A DNA stretch of 64,000 bases from Glutamicibacter ardleyensis (GCF_014644555.1 NZ_BMKX01000003.1:227874-291873), one strand, 5' to 3'. Numbered from the stretch's first letter, positions 27,420 to 35,315 are shown. A program made the numbers and translations. Notes: generated from the letters alone by a model not told the origin.

Positions 27420-27440
27420 ACCGATCCACCCGTAAGGGGA
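27392..27440 (+). mobile_element. Probable Tn402/Tn5053-family transposon end
   Basis: TGTCATTTTCCGAAG followed by TCCTCAGCAC closely follows the terminal repeat of Tn402/Tn5053 elements (remembered as TGTCATTTTCAGAAG...GCAC). It begins at the point where the methyltransferase gene breaks. No matching inverted copy is seen at the right side of the island, and no tni genes are present, so this is an orphan end. Confidence 0.5.
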
Positions 27441-27668
27441 ACCTCTTGCGGGACAGCCACTATCGTGGTTACTTCTCTGTGCTTTTCAACGCTAGATGCC
27501 GCAGTCCCAAGACTCGGAAGATGTTTCGTCCAGCCACGGTGCCAGCCCACCGGGCGACCTTGAAGCAGCCCAAGCCCCCGATGGGACGCGCAAGTCAACG
27601 GTTGCCCTCTTATCGATTGGCAGGCATTGCTGGCCACGACACCCGCAGCTACCGGGGCGGGCCGTTGA

Positions 27669-28058
27669 TCAGATGTAGCGACAGACCTGGTCGGCGGAGC
27701 AGGAATCCGGCTCCGGCTTGCTTGCCTTTTCGTGGAGCTGGGAAATGGTTTCCCTGAGGGCCAGGAGTTCGGAGATCTGGGCATCGAGTTCCCCGAGGCG
27801 CTGCCCCAGCAGGCCCTGGACGTGTGAGCACGGTGTCTGGCCGTGCTCGCGGATTTCCAGGATCTGCCGGATCTGGGCGAGGGTGAGCCCGGCGGCCTGG
27901 CCCCGGTGGATGAACCCGATCCGCCCCACGGCGTCCTCGGTGTAGTCCCGGTAGCCGGAGGCCAGGCGCTCGGCCGGAGGGAGCAACCCCGACTCCTCGT
28001 AGAACCGCAGGGTCTTGGTCGTGGTTCCGGTCGCTTCCGCAAGTTGCCCGATCCTCAT
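27669..28058 (-). CDS. merR: MerR-family heavy-metal regulator (mercury-type)
   Basis: A 129-residue MerR protein. The N-terminal winged helix is IGQLAEATGTTTKTLRFYEESGLL; a dimerisation helix follows and ends in a metal loop. Cysteines are at residues 77 (TPCSHV), 120 and 126 (DSCSADQVC), an arrangement like MerR and ZntR. It is divergent from merA, and the shared promoter has the over-long 20-base spacer typical of MerR control, so it most likely senses Hg(II); zinc, cadmium or lead cannot be excluded. It lies inside the G+C-rich island. Confidence 0.88.
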   Translation of the reverse strand: MRIGQLAEATGTTTKTLRFYEESGLLPPAERLASGYRDYTEDAVGRIGFIHRGQAAGLTLAQIRQILEIREHGQTPCSHVQGLLGQRLGELDAQISELLALRETISQLHEKASKPEPDSCSADQVCRYI

Positions 28059-28092
28059 GTTCGCCGATTCCCCTTATCAATGGCCACCACAC

Positions 28093-28124
28093 TTGACCTT
28101 CCACTGTACTGGAAGGTCCATGAT
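28093..28124 (+). promoter_or_regulatory. MerR-type promoter/operator of merA
   Basis: A -35 TTGACC (28093-28098) and -10 CATGAT (28119-28124) are separated by 20 bases. A dyad GACCTTCC (28095-28102) / GGAAGGTC (28111-28118) lies between them. This geometry is the known MerR activator design, in which metal-bound MerR untwists the promoter. Confidence 0.82.
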
Positions 28125-28166
28125 GGTGCATAGGAACTTTTGAACCACAGCGAAGAGGCAACTGGA

Positions 28167-29591
28167 ATGACAAACGAAAAATTCGATCTGGCGATCATTG
28201 GGTCCGGAGGCGGCGCCTTTGCGGCCGCGATCCGGGCCACCGGACTGGGCAAGCGCGTCGTGATGGTGGAACGCGGCACCGTGGGCGGGACATGCGTAAA
28301 CACCGGATGCGTGCCCTCAAAGGCACTCCTGGCCGCAGCGGAGGCCCGCCACGTCGCGTTGGACTCGACCCGCTTCCCCGGGGTGACGGCCTCGGCGGGC
28401 CCGGTGGACATGCCCGCCCTGATCCAGGGCAAGGCCGCCCTGGTGGAGTCCATGCGAACCGAAAAGTACCTCGACCTGGCCGCGGACTACGGCTGGGCCA
28501 TGGTCACGGGGAACGCCTCGTTCACCGGGACCCAGGACGCACCGCTGCTCCGGGTCGCCTCCCCTGACGGCGCGCTGCGAACGATCGAGGCCGGACACTA
28601 CCTCGTGGCCACCGGCTCCACCCCCTACGTGCCGTCCGTCCCCGGACTGGTCGAGTCCGGATACCTGACCTCGACCACGGCGATGGAACTGGACGAGGTG
28701 CCCGAATCATTGCTGGTCCTGGGCGGGGGCTATGTTGCCCTGGAAATGGCGCAGCTTTTCTCCCGGTTGGGCTCCCGGGTGACCATGCTGGTCCGCTCCC
28801 GGTTGGCATCACAGGAGGAACCGGAAGCCTCCAAGGCCCTGGCAGGGGTGTTCGCCGACGAGGGCATCCGGGTGGTCCGGCGGGCCACGGCCGACTCCGT
28901 GGCCTCCGGCCCGGACGGGGTCTCGGTGACGGCAAGCGTAGCCGGGGGCGAAGAGGAATTCCGCGCTTCCCACATCCTCGTGGCACTGGGCCGCCGCCCC
29001 GTCACCGAGGGGATGAACCTTGACGCCGTCGGCGTGAAGACCGGCACCACCGGCGAGATCGTGGTCGATTCTCGCCTGTCCACGTCCAACCCGCGCATCT
29101 GGGCCGCCGGGGACGTAACCGGACATCCGGAGTTCGTCTATGTCGCCGCAGCGCACGGGGCCCTGGCCGTGGAGAATGCGTTCACCGACGCCGTGGCCGA
29201 GGTCGACTACCGGCACCTGCCCCGGGTCACCTTCACTTCTCCCGCCCTCGGGTCGGTCGGGCTGACGGAGAAGGAAGCCGTGGCTGCCGGGATTCGTTGC
29301 GAGTGCCGGGTCCTGCCCCTGGATTACGTGCCGCGCGCGGTGGTCAACCGAGACACCCGCGGCTTCATCAAGGTGGTCGCCGAGCTCGGCACCGGACGGA
29401 TCCTGGGCATTTCCGCGGTGGCCAGGGACGCCGGGGAAATCGCCGCTGCCGGGGTCTACATCCTCGAAGCGGGAATGACCACCACACAGGTCGCCGCCGC
29501 CTGGAGCCCGTACCTGACGATGGCCGAGGGCATCAGGATCGCTGCCAAGGCCTTCACCACCGACGTCGCAAAGCTCTCCTGCTGCGCCTGA
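28167..29591 (+). CDS. merA: Mercuric reductase without N-terminal metallochaperone domain
   Basis: A 474-residue FAD/NAD(P)-disulfide oxidoreductase reducing Hg(II) to Hg(0) in the cytoplasm. The FAD loop is IGSGGGAFAAA; the redox pair is in GGTCVNTGCVPSK (near residues 42-54); NADPH loop LGGGYVALEMA; second FAD motif IWAAGDVT. The protein ends LSCCA: the vicinal cysteine pair at the C-terminus is the hallmark that separates MerA from lipoamide and glutathione reductases. No NmerA domain is present. The ATG at 28167 has GAGG 8 bases before it; the frame extends to a TTG at 28140. No merT/merP transporter gene is present. Confidence 0.93.
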   Translation: MTNEKFDLAIIGSGGGAFAAAIRATGLGKRVVMVERGTVGGTCVNTGCVPSKALLAAAEARHVALDSTRFPGVTASAGPVDMPALIQGKAALVESMRTEKYLDLAADYGWAMVTGNASFTGTQDAPLLRVASPDGALRTIEAGHYLVATGSTPYVPSVPGLVESGYLTSTTAMELDEVPESLLVLGGGYVALEMAQLFSRLGSRVTMLVRSRLASQEEPEASKALAGVFADEGIRVVRRATADSVASGPDGVSVTASVAGGEEEFRASHILVALGRRPVTEGMNLDAVGVKTGTTGEIVVDSRLSTSNPRIWAAGDVTGHPEFVYVAAAHGALAVENAFTDAVAEVDYRHLPRVTFTSPALGSVGLTEKEAVAAGIRCECRVLPLDYVPRAVVNRDTRGFIKVVAELGTGRILGISAVARDAGEIAAAGVYILEAGMTTTQVAAAWSPYLTMAEGIRIAAKAFTTDVAKLSCCA

Positions 29592-29773
29592 TCCACCGCC
29601 CCACTACCGAAGCAGGGGACGGCCAATCATTGTCGTTTCGTCTCGCTATGCAAGGAGCGGACCTTGACCGCGACGGTTGTTCCAGATTTGCGATCCTGAA
29701 CAGACCGCACAAGGCGCTCATGTTCTATCGGTATGAGCACTACGGAGGCCCTCTGCAGTCGGGTACGTCAACT

Positions 29774-29799
29774 AATGATCAAGAAAATGGGATATCATC
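29774..29799 (+). promoter_or_regulatory. Possible operator before cmtR
   Basis: An imperfect dyad with ATGAT (29775-29779) and ATCAT (29794-29798) is immediately before the cmtR start. ArsR/CmtR-family repressors bind such A+T-rich dyads. The rest of the 213-base gap after merA holds no recognisable gene. Confidence 0.3.
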
Positions 29800-29804
29800 A
29801 TGAA

Positions 29805-30191
29805 ATGCCAATCAATCAAGATGCTCAGATGGACGCATGCAGGCTGGACCCCGCTGCCGCGTTGTTCCATTCCCTTAGCGACCCGATTCGATTGAAGATC
29901 GTCAAGCGAATGGCCGGCGGCGAGGTGCGGGTTGGCGACCTCACCCGCGAATTGGGCCTGGCCCAATCCACGGCCTCGATGCACGTGGCCTGCTTGCGTG
30001 ATTGTGGCCTGGTCGAGGGCCGTTCCGAGGGCCGCAGCGTGTACTACTCGCTGTCCCGCCCGGAGTTGATGAACATGCTCGCCCAGGCGGAGATCCTGCT
30101 TGCCGCCACCGGCAACGCGGTCAGCCTGTGCCCGAACTACGGCCCCGACAGCACTACCGCCCCAATGATTGAAGTGGAGAACGCCCGATGA
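29805..30191 (+). CDS. cmtR: CmtR-like ArsR-family Cd/Pb sensor repressor
   Basis: A 128-residue winged-helix repressor from the ATG at 29805 (MPINQDAQMD). The HTH region is VRVGDLTRELGLAQSTASMHVACLRDCGLV. The CLRDC pair matches Cys57 and Cys61 of M. tuberculosis CmtR (CLRGC), and Cys in AVSLCPNYG matches the third ligand Cys102. CmtR senses Cd(II) and Pb(II), and in mycobacteria it is linked to the ATPase CtpG, as here. The stop overlaps the ctpG start as ATGA. A later ATG at 29829 is a possible start. Confidence 0.85.
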   Translation: MPINQDAQMDACRLDPAAALFHSLSDPIRLKIVKRMAGGEVRVGDLTRELGLAQSTASMHVACLRDCGLVEGRSEGRSVYYSLSRPELMNMLAQAEILLAATGNAVSLCPNYGPDSTTAPMIEVENAR

Positions 30192-32134
30192 GCGACGCCT
30201 GCGGATGCAGCGATGCGACAGCAGAAACCGGTGATGCCGAAGAGGCCACGGGTTTCTGGCAGGTAACCGAGGTCCGGGCGGCTGCCGTTTCCGGTGTGCT
30301 GCTGTTGGCGGGGTGGATCGCCTCACTGGCCGGAGGCCCCCGGATGCTGACGCTTCCCCTGGAAATCGGTGCGCTGCTGGTTGCTGCCTGGACGTTTGTG
30401 CCCTCCACGCTCCGACGCCTGTTCAAGGGAAAGATCGGCGTAGGGACGCTGATGACGATCGCCGCCGTGGGTGCGGTGGCTCTCGGCCAGTTCGAGGAAG
30501 CCGCGATGCTGGCCTTCCTGTATGCAATTTCGGAGGGGCTTGAGGAATACTCACTGGCGAAAACCCGGCGGGGCCTGCGGGCACTGCTGGACCTGGTGCC
30601 GGCCGAGGCCAGGATCCTACGCAACGGAACCGAGACGACGGTGTCCCCCTCCGATCTGGTCCCCGGGGACCGCATGGTCGTCCGGCCCGGGGAACGCCTG
30701 GCCACCGACGGGCAGGTAATCACCGGACGCACCTCCCTGGACACCTCGGCGCTCACCGGAGAATCCGTCCCCGTCGAGGTCGGCCCCGGCTCCGAGGTCT
30801 ACGCCGGTTCCATCAACGGCACCGGTCCACTGGAAGTGGAAGTCACCAGCACCGCTGATAACAACTCGCTGGCCAGGATTGTGCACATCGTCGAGGCCGA
30901 GCAATCCCGCAAGGGTCCGGGGCAGCGACTGGCCGATTCCATTGCCAGGAAGCTGGTCCCCGGCATCCTGATCGCCGCGGCCCTGATCATCGTCTTTGGT
31001 TTCATTGTCGGGGAACCGGCGTTGTGGTTCGAACGCGCGCTGGTTGTATTGGTGGCGGCATCGCCCTGCGCGCTGGCCATCTCCGTGCCCGTCACCGTGG
31101 TGGCCTCCGTAGGGGCTGCCAGCCGGATCGGGGTACTCATCAAGGGCGGCGGCGCGCTCGAAACCCTGGGCAAGATCCGCACCATCGCCTTGGATAAGAC
31201 CGGAACCCTGACCCGGAACAAGCCCTCCGTGATCGAGGTCGTGGGCACCGCCTCCGCGACCCAGGAACAGGTGCTTGCCCTTGCAGCGGGGCTGGAAGAC
31301 CGCAGCGAACACCCGCTGGCCCGCGCCATCCTTGCCTCGACCACCGAGCGGGCATCGGTCACCGACGTGGACACGGTTCCCGGCGCGGGTCTGGAAGGGC
31401 GGCTCGAAGGCCGTTTTGTCCGTCTCGGCCGCCCAGGATGGATCAAGGAGGGTGACTTGGCCGGGGACATCGAGCGGATGCAGCATGCCGGAGCAACGGC
31501 CGTGCTCATCGAGGACGACGGCAAGGTCATCGGCGCCATCGGTGTCCGGGACGAACTGCGCCCGGAAGCAGCCGAGGTCGTCGCCAGGCTCACGGCATCC
31601 GGCTACACCACCGCCATGCTCACCGGTGACAACATCATCACCGCAACCGCACTGGCCCGGGAAGCGGACATCACCGAGGTCCACGCGGATCTGCGGCCCG
31701 AGGACAAGGCGGAGATCATCCGCACCCTCCAAACCCGGCAGCCCACCGCGATGGTCGGGGACGGAGTCAACGACGCTCCCGCCCTGGCCACCGCAGACAC
31801 GGGCATCGCCATGGGGGCCATGGGCACCGACGTGGCCATTGAAACCGCCGACATTGCCCTGATGGGCGAGGACCTGCACCACCTGCCCCAGGTCCTTGAC
31901 CACGCGCGCAACACCCGCCGGATCATGCTGCAAAACGTGGGCCTGTCCCTGCTGCTGATTGCCGTGCTGATCCCGCTGGCCCTCTTCGGGGTGCTCGGGC
32001 TGGCAGCGGTGGTGCTCATCCACGAACTGGCCGAAATCGTCGTGATCGCCAACGGGGTCCGGGCTGGCCGGATCACCCGCCGGGCCGCACTGAAAAGCAC
32101 GCAGTCGGCCCCGGCGTTGGAGCCGAGCGCGTGA
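30188..32134 (+). CDS. ctpG: P1B-type heavy-metal exporting ATPase (CtpG-like)
   Basis: A 648-residue metal-transport ATPase. It starts with a short Cys-rich tip (MSDACGCSD) instead of an HMA domain. Then come TGES in SALTGESVPVE, the membrane motif SPC (AASPCALAISVP) in place of CPC, the phosphorylation loop DKTGTLT, the nucleotide region SEHPLA and the hinge VGDGVNDAPAL. The last helix carries HELAEIVVIANGVRAGR. SPC plus the HE...N pattern fits CtpG-like pumps rather than CadA. Linkage to CmtR predicts Cd/Pb (possibly Zn/Co) export. It overlaps lspA as GTGA. Confidence 0.9.
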   Translation: MSDACGCSDATAETGDAEEATGFWQVTEVRAAAVSGVLLLAGWIASLAGGPRMLTLPLEIGALLVAAWTFVPSTLRRLFKGKIGVGTLMTIAAVGAVALGQFEEAAMLAFLYAISEGLEEYSLAKTRRGLRALLDLVPAEARILRNGTETTVSPSDLVPGDRMVVRPGERLATDGQVITGRTSLDTSALTGESVPVEVGPGSEVYAGSINGTGPLEVEVTSTADNNSLARIVHIVEAEQSRKGPGQRLADSIARKLVPGILIAAALIIVFGFIVGEPALWFERALVVLVAASPCALAISVPVTVVASVGAASRIGVLIKGGGALETLGKIRTIALDKTGTLTRNKPSVIEVVGTASATQEQVLALAAGLEDRSEHPLARAILASTTERASVTDVDTVPGAGLEGRLEGRFVRLGRPGWIKEGDLAGDIERMQHAGATAVLIEDDGKVIGAIGVRDELRPEAAEVVARLTASGYTTAMLTGDNIITATALAREADITEVHADLRPEDKAEIIRTLQTRQPTAMVGDGVNDAPALATADTGIAMGAMGTDVAIETADIALMGEDLHHLPQVLDHARNTRRIMLQNVGLSLLLIAVLIPLALFGVLGLAAVVLIHELAEIVVIANGVRAGRITRRAALKSTQSAPALEPSA

Positions 32135-32640
32135 GCGCCGAAAAGGCTCGCCAGATCGGGACGCGTCCGCGCTCGGTCCGGCGGTTCCGCGCCGTGCTGC
32201 TCGCCTGGGCTGCCGCCCTGGCCGCAGCCGACCTGGTGATCAAGGCGGCGGCCGAGGTCCTGCTCTCCGACGGGCAGGTGAATGATCTGGGACTGATCAA
32301 CTTCAGGTTGCTCTACAACCCCGGCGTTGCGTTCAGCTTCGGGTCCTCCCTGCCCTCGTGGGCGGTCATTGCCGCGACCGGACTGATCATCGTCGCCCTA
32401 ACCTGGTATCTGCTCTCATCGGCACCCACCATGACGGGGCTCTCGCGGGCAGGCGGGGCACTGCTGCTGGGCGGCGCAATGGGCAACTTCATTGACCGGC
32501 TCGACGGGCTCGGCGTCGTGGACTACCTGCACACCGGATGGTTCCCCACCTTCAACCTCGCCGATGCCTTCGTCACCACCGGAGCGGCCATTCTCGTCCT
32601 GGCGGCCTTCCTGCACCCCCGCACCGCACAGGAACAATAA
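32131..32640 (+). CDS. lspA: Signal peptidase II, accessory copy in metal operon
   Basis: A 169-residue membrane aspartyl protease that cleaves prolipoprotein signal peptides. Four hydrophobic helices are visible. Catalytic aspartates are in GNFIDRL and FNLADAFV, and the conserved YNPGVAFSFG loop is present. The start is a GTG overlapping the ctpG stop. Accessory lspA genes next to P1B ATPases are known from lead and cadmium operons (for example pbr). The usual partner lipoprotein or phosphatase is absent here, so its substrate is unclear. It is expected to be a second copy beside a chromosomal lspA elsewhere. Confidence 0.92.
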   Translation: MSAEKARQIGTRPRSVRRFRAVLLAWAAALAAADLVIKAAAEVLLSDGQVNDLGLINFRLLYNPGVAFSFGSSLPSWAVIAATGLIIVALTWYLLSSAPTMTGLSRAGGALLLGGAMGNFIDRLDGLGVVDYLHTGWFPTFNLADAFVTTGAAILVLAAFLHPRTAQEQ

Positions 32641-32690
32641 CCTAACCACGCTTGACCAGGTCCCAGGCCGGGTCGCTAGAAAGGTTCACG

Positions 32691-33423
32691 ATGCAGGAAT
32701 TTTTGCTGGTGCTCGCCTTCGCTGCTCTGCCCGCTGCCGGAAATCTGCTCGGAGGCCTGGCCGCCGAATTCTTCCACGTCTCCGATAAGACCCTCAGCAA
32801 GGCCCTGCACCTGGCGGCCGGAATAGTGCTGGCCGTCGTTGGCCTGGAACTGATGCCCGAAGCCCTCACCGGCAACCCGGCATGGGTTCCCATCGCTGCC
32901 TTCGCCGCCGGCGGTGCGGCGTTCATCGGACTTGAACGGCTCATTGCGTTCCTGGCGCAACGGGCTTGCCGGACAAGACGCCCAGGGTCCGATGGCCATC
33001 TTCACGGGAGTCGCGCTCGACCTGTTCAGCGACGGCGTCATGATCGGCACCGCAAGCCTCATCAACCCATCCCTCGGGCTGCTGCTGGCCCTGGGCCAGG
33101 TCCCTGCCGACATTCCCGAAGGATTCGCCGCCATCGCCACACTCAAGCGGGCCAAGGTCAAGCGAAGCCAACGCATCCTGCTGTCCCTGGCCTTCGGCAT
33201 CCCGATACTTCTCGGAGCAAGCATCGGCTACTTTGTCCTGCGCGACGCACCCGAAATCATCACCCTGTCGGTCCTGGCCCTGACGGGCGGGATCCTGACC
33301 AGCGTGGTCATCGAAGAAATGATCAGCGAAGCCCATGAACGCGAAACCAGCCGGACCGACCCCATCTTCCTCACCGTCGGTGCCAGCCTCTTCGCGCTGA
33401 TTTCCGTCTACCTCGGCTCATGA
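32691..33423 (+). pseudogene. ZIP-family metal transporter with a frameshift
   Basis: The N-terminal half reads from the ATG at 32691 (AAAGG 7 bases upstream) as MQEFLLVLAFAALPAAGNLLG through GLERLIAFLAQR. The family then continues in the +1 frame from about 32960: GPMAIFTGVALDLFSDGVMIGTASL, ADIPEGFAAIATLKRAK, and the C-terminal helices ending SVYLGS at 33423. ZIP proteins normally move Zn or related metals into the cytoplasm. The metal-site segment here is DIPEGF rather than HxxPEG. The two halves together would make about 244 residues. No slippery run is obvious at the shift, so it is probably a mutation or a sequencing error. It may also extend operon expression. Confidence 0.75.
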
Positions 33424-33463
33424 ACGATCGCGAAAGAACCCACAAGAAACTAGTTTGCGCTGA

Positions 33464-33619
33464 GCCGTCGTTCTCATCCACGAGGTCGCCGAGGTGAACG
33501 GGATCCTCGACGGACTGCGCGCATCCCGGACCAAAAAATACCAGTCGCCCCAGCCGGAGGTGCACTCAACGAGCCTGCAAGCATATACTTTCAGCGACCG
33601 AAATATCCCCACCCCTTAG
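33464..33619 (+). pseudogene. C-terminal fragment of a second P1B-type ATPase
   Basis: Directly after an in-frame TGA, codons from 33464 read AVVLIHEVAEVNGILDGLRASR. This parallels AAVVLIHELAEIVVIANGVRAGR at the C-terminus of the CtpG-like protein in this island, including the HE and N-G-x-RA positions. Nothing upstream in frame resembles the rest of the pump. It is therefore a remnant of another ATPase gene, left by deletion or recombination between similar metal operons. Confidence 0.65.
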
Positions 33620-33663
33620 ACTGCCCGGCCCGCCGGAACACAAGCTAAAGAACGGAACACCAC

Positions 33664-34356
33664 ATGAACAGCTCCACCACTTCAACGACCCGTGCCCCGA
33701 AGAAAACCAAGATCGTCGTCTGGATCCTGCTGGCCGTCGCCGTTATCGCCGCGGTCATTGGCTACTTCGTCGCGCAGAACAATTCCACGGCCGCGACTCC
33801 CGCCACTGACGCCGCCGCCACCGAACAGCAGGTCGTGCGGGAGAACAGCCGCGTGCTCTCCCAGGCTCCGGACGAGAAAGCGGTCCTGGTGGAGTTCCTG
33901 GACTTCGAATGCGAGGCCTGCGGAGCGGCCTACCCGTTCGTTGAGGAACTGCGCGCCGAGCACTCGGATAACGTCACCTTCGTCCAGCGGTACTTCCCGC
34001 TGCCCGGACACCTGAACTCCATGAACGCCGCTGTGGCCGTGGAGGCAGCAGCCCAGCAGGACGCCTATGAGGATATGTACAAGAAGATGTTCGACACCCA
34101 GGCCCAGTGGGGCGAATCCGCGGATAACAAGAGCGCCCTATTCCGTACCTACGCCGAAGACCTGGGACTGGACATGGCCGCCTACGACACCGCCGTCGCC
34201 GACCCGGCCACCGAGGAACGCGTGAAACTGGATATCGCCGATGGCAAGGCCCTGGGCGTGACCGGCACCCCGACGTTCTTCCTCGACGGAAAGATGCTCA
34301 ACGTGCAGAGCCTGGATGAGTTCAAGGCCGCCGTCGCAGCGACGGCCGCCAATTAG
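33664..34356 (+). CDS. DsbA-like thioredoxin-fold oxidoreductase, membrane-anchored
   Basis: A 230-residue protein with one N-terminal anchor helix (about residues 17-36), an Ala/Thr-rich linker, and a DsbA-type thioredoxin fold outside the cell membrane. The redox motif is CEAC at residues 83-86 (DFECEACGAAYP) and the cis-proline loop is GTPTFFLDGK near residue 200. It should introduce disulfides into exported proteins. The VKOR gene 31 bases downstream would re-oxidise it. Both are in the metal island and share its high G+C. Confidence 0.9.
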   Translation: MNSSTTSTTRAPKKTKIVVWILLAVAVIAAVIGYFVAQNNSTAATPATDAAATEQQVVRENSRVLSQAPDEKAVLVEFLDFECEACGAAYPFVEELRAEHSDNVTFVQRYFPLPGHLNSMNAAVAVEAAAQQDAYEDMYKKMFDTQAQWGESADNKSALFRTYAEDLGLDMAAYDTAVADPATEERVKLDIADGKALGVTGTPTFFLDGKMLNVQSLDEFKAAVAATAAN

Positions 34357-34387
34357 CCACCGTCGCCAGACCCGGAAGGAAGACACC

Positions 34388-35029
34388 ATGAGTACACCTG
34401 CCACCTCTGGCACCTCGGCCGGCCCCCGTGACCCGGCGATCCGCGTGCCCCGCTTTGCCCGACCGCGCACCTTCGGCTTCGTGCTGCTGGTTACCGGGGC
34501 CGTGGGCTGGGCCGCCTCGGCCATCCTCGTCCTGGAACGACTGGCCCTGTATGAGAACCCGGGCCACGTCACCAGCTGCGATGTGAACCCGTGGGTTTCC
34601 TGCGGGCGGGTCATGGGAACCTGGCAGTCGGAATTGTTCGGCTTCCCTAACCCGTTGATTGGCATTGTCGCCTTCGCGCTGATCTTGGCCACCGCCATGG
34701 TGGTGCTCTCCGGAGCAGCGCCGGGGCGCTGGTACTGGGCAGGTCTGCAAGTGGGAGTGAGCCTGGGGACGGTGTTCGTCATCTGGCTCTGGAGCCAGGC
34801 CCTCTTTGAGATCTATATTCTGTGCCTGTATTGCATGGTGGTCTGGGCGGCCATGATCCCGTTGTTCATCCTGCTCACGGTCCGCAACCTCGTCTATGGT
34901 GTGATTCCCGCGCCGCAGGTTCTGGTCAGGTTTGCGGCCGAGTGGGCTGGAACGCTCGTGGCCATCGTCTACGTCTTGGTGTCCGCTTCCGTGTTCGTGC
35001 GCTTCTTCCCGGCTTTCACCGGCGGCTAG
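34388..35029 (+). CDS. Vitamin K epoxide reductase (VKOR) family protein
   Basis: A 213-residue membrane protein with five hydrophobic helices. The two loop cysteines are in TSCDVNPWVSCGRVM and the active-site pair is CLYC (LCLYCMVVW), the four-cysteine set of bacterial VKOR. These enzymes pass electrons from DsbA to menaquinone, replacing DsbB in actinobacteria. The ATG at 34388 has GGAAGGA 7 bases before it. It forms a two-gene unit with the DsbA-like protein and is the last intact gene of the island. Confidence 0.92.
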   Translation: MSTPATSGTSAGPRDPAIRVPRFARPRTFGFVLLVTGAVGWAASAILVLERLALYENPGHVTSCDVNPWVSCGRVMGTWQSELFGFPNPLIGIVAFALILATAMVVLSGAAPGRWYWAGLQVGVSLGTVFVIWLWSQALFEIYILCLYCMVVWAAMIPLFILLTVRNLVYGVIPAPQVLVRFAAEWAGTLVAIVYVLVSASVFVRFFPAFTGG

Positions 35030-35125
35030 ACGCACTTCCCCGCGGGAACCTCGCCGGAGGTCCAATAGCGCCGTGAAAAGTACGCCGTCTATCGTTGCGA
35101 TTCACACAATGGATGAGTTTTATCA

Positions 35126-35171
35126 TCCCGTAAGCAGAACATCTTTCGGATTTGGGGGGAGTCCCGTAAGC
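35126..35171 (+). repeat. Direct repeat TCCCGTAAGC, two copies
   Basis: Copies lie at 35126-35135 and 35162-35171, 36 bases apart start to start. CCCGTAAG also occurs at 27429-27436 next to the left transposon end, in the same orientation. Confidence 0.45.
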
Positions 35172-35248
35172 CGGTCGTTCACCGGTGCAAGTACAGATGG
35201 TTTCGGACACTAACAAAATTTAGCGAGTTTCAGTTATTGTCAGATTCC

Positions 35249-35315
35249 CATAGGCCCCGTTATGCCGATATCGGCATAACGGGGCCTATGCGGACCTCAT
35301 GATTATGCCGATATC
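35249..35315. repeat. Perfect 42-bp palindrome with a third half-site
   Basis: 35249-35290 is a perfect palindrome without a loop, centred on CCGAT|ATCGG. The half-site TTATGCCGATATC recurs at 35303-35315. The shape suggests a recombinase binding region or a mobile-element end, although it could also form a cruciform or terminator. Confidence 0.6.

Noticed and set aside
30617..32023. A 468-codon open frame on the minus strand inside ctpG
   Set aside because: It is antisense to a fully recognisable ATPase; high G+C makes long opposite frames common, and its translation is low-complexity with no family motifs.
35016..35216. A short minus-strand frame at the island edge considered as a transposase remnant
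   Set aside because: No recombinase or transposase motif could be seen in 66 residues; described only as non-coding boundary.
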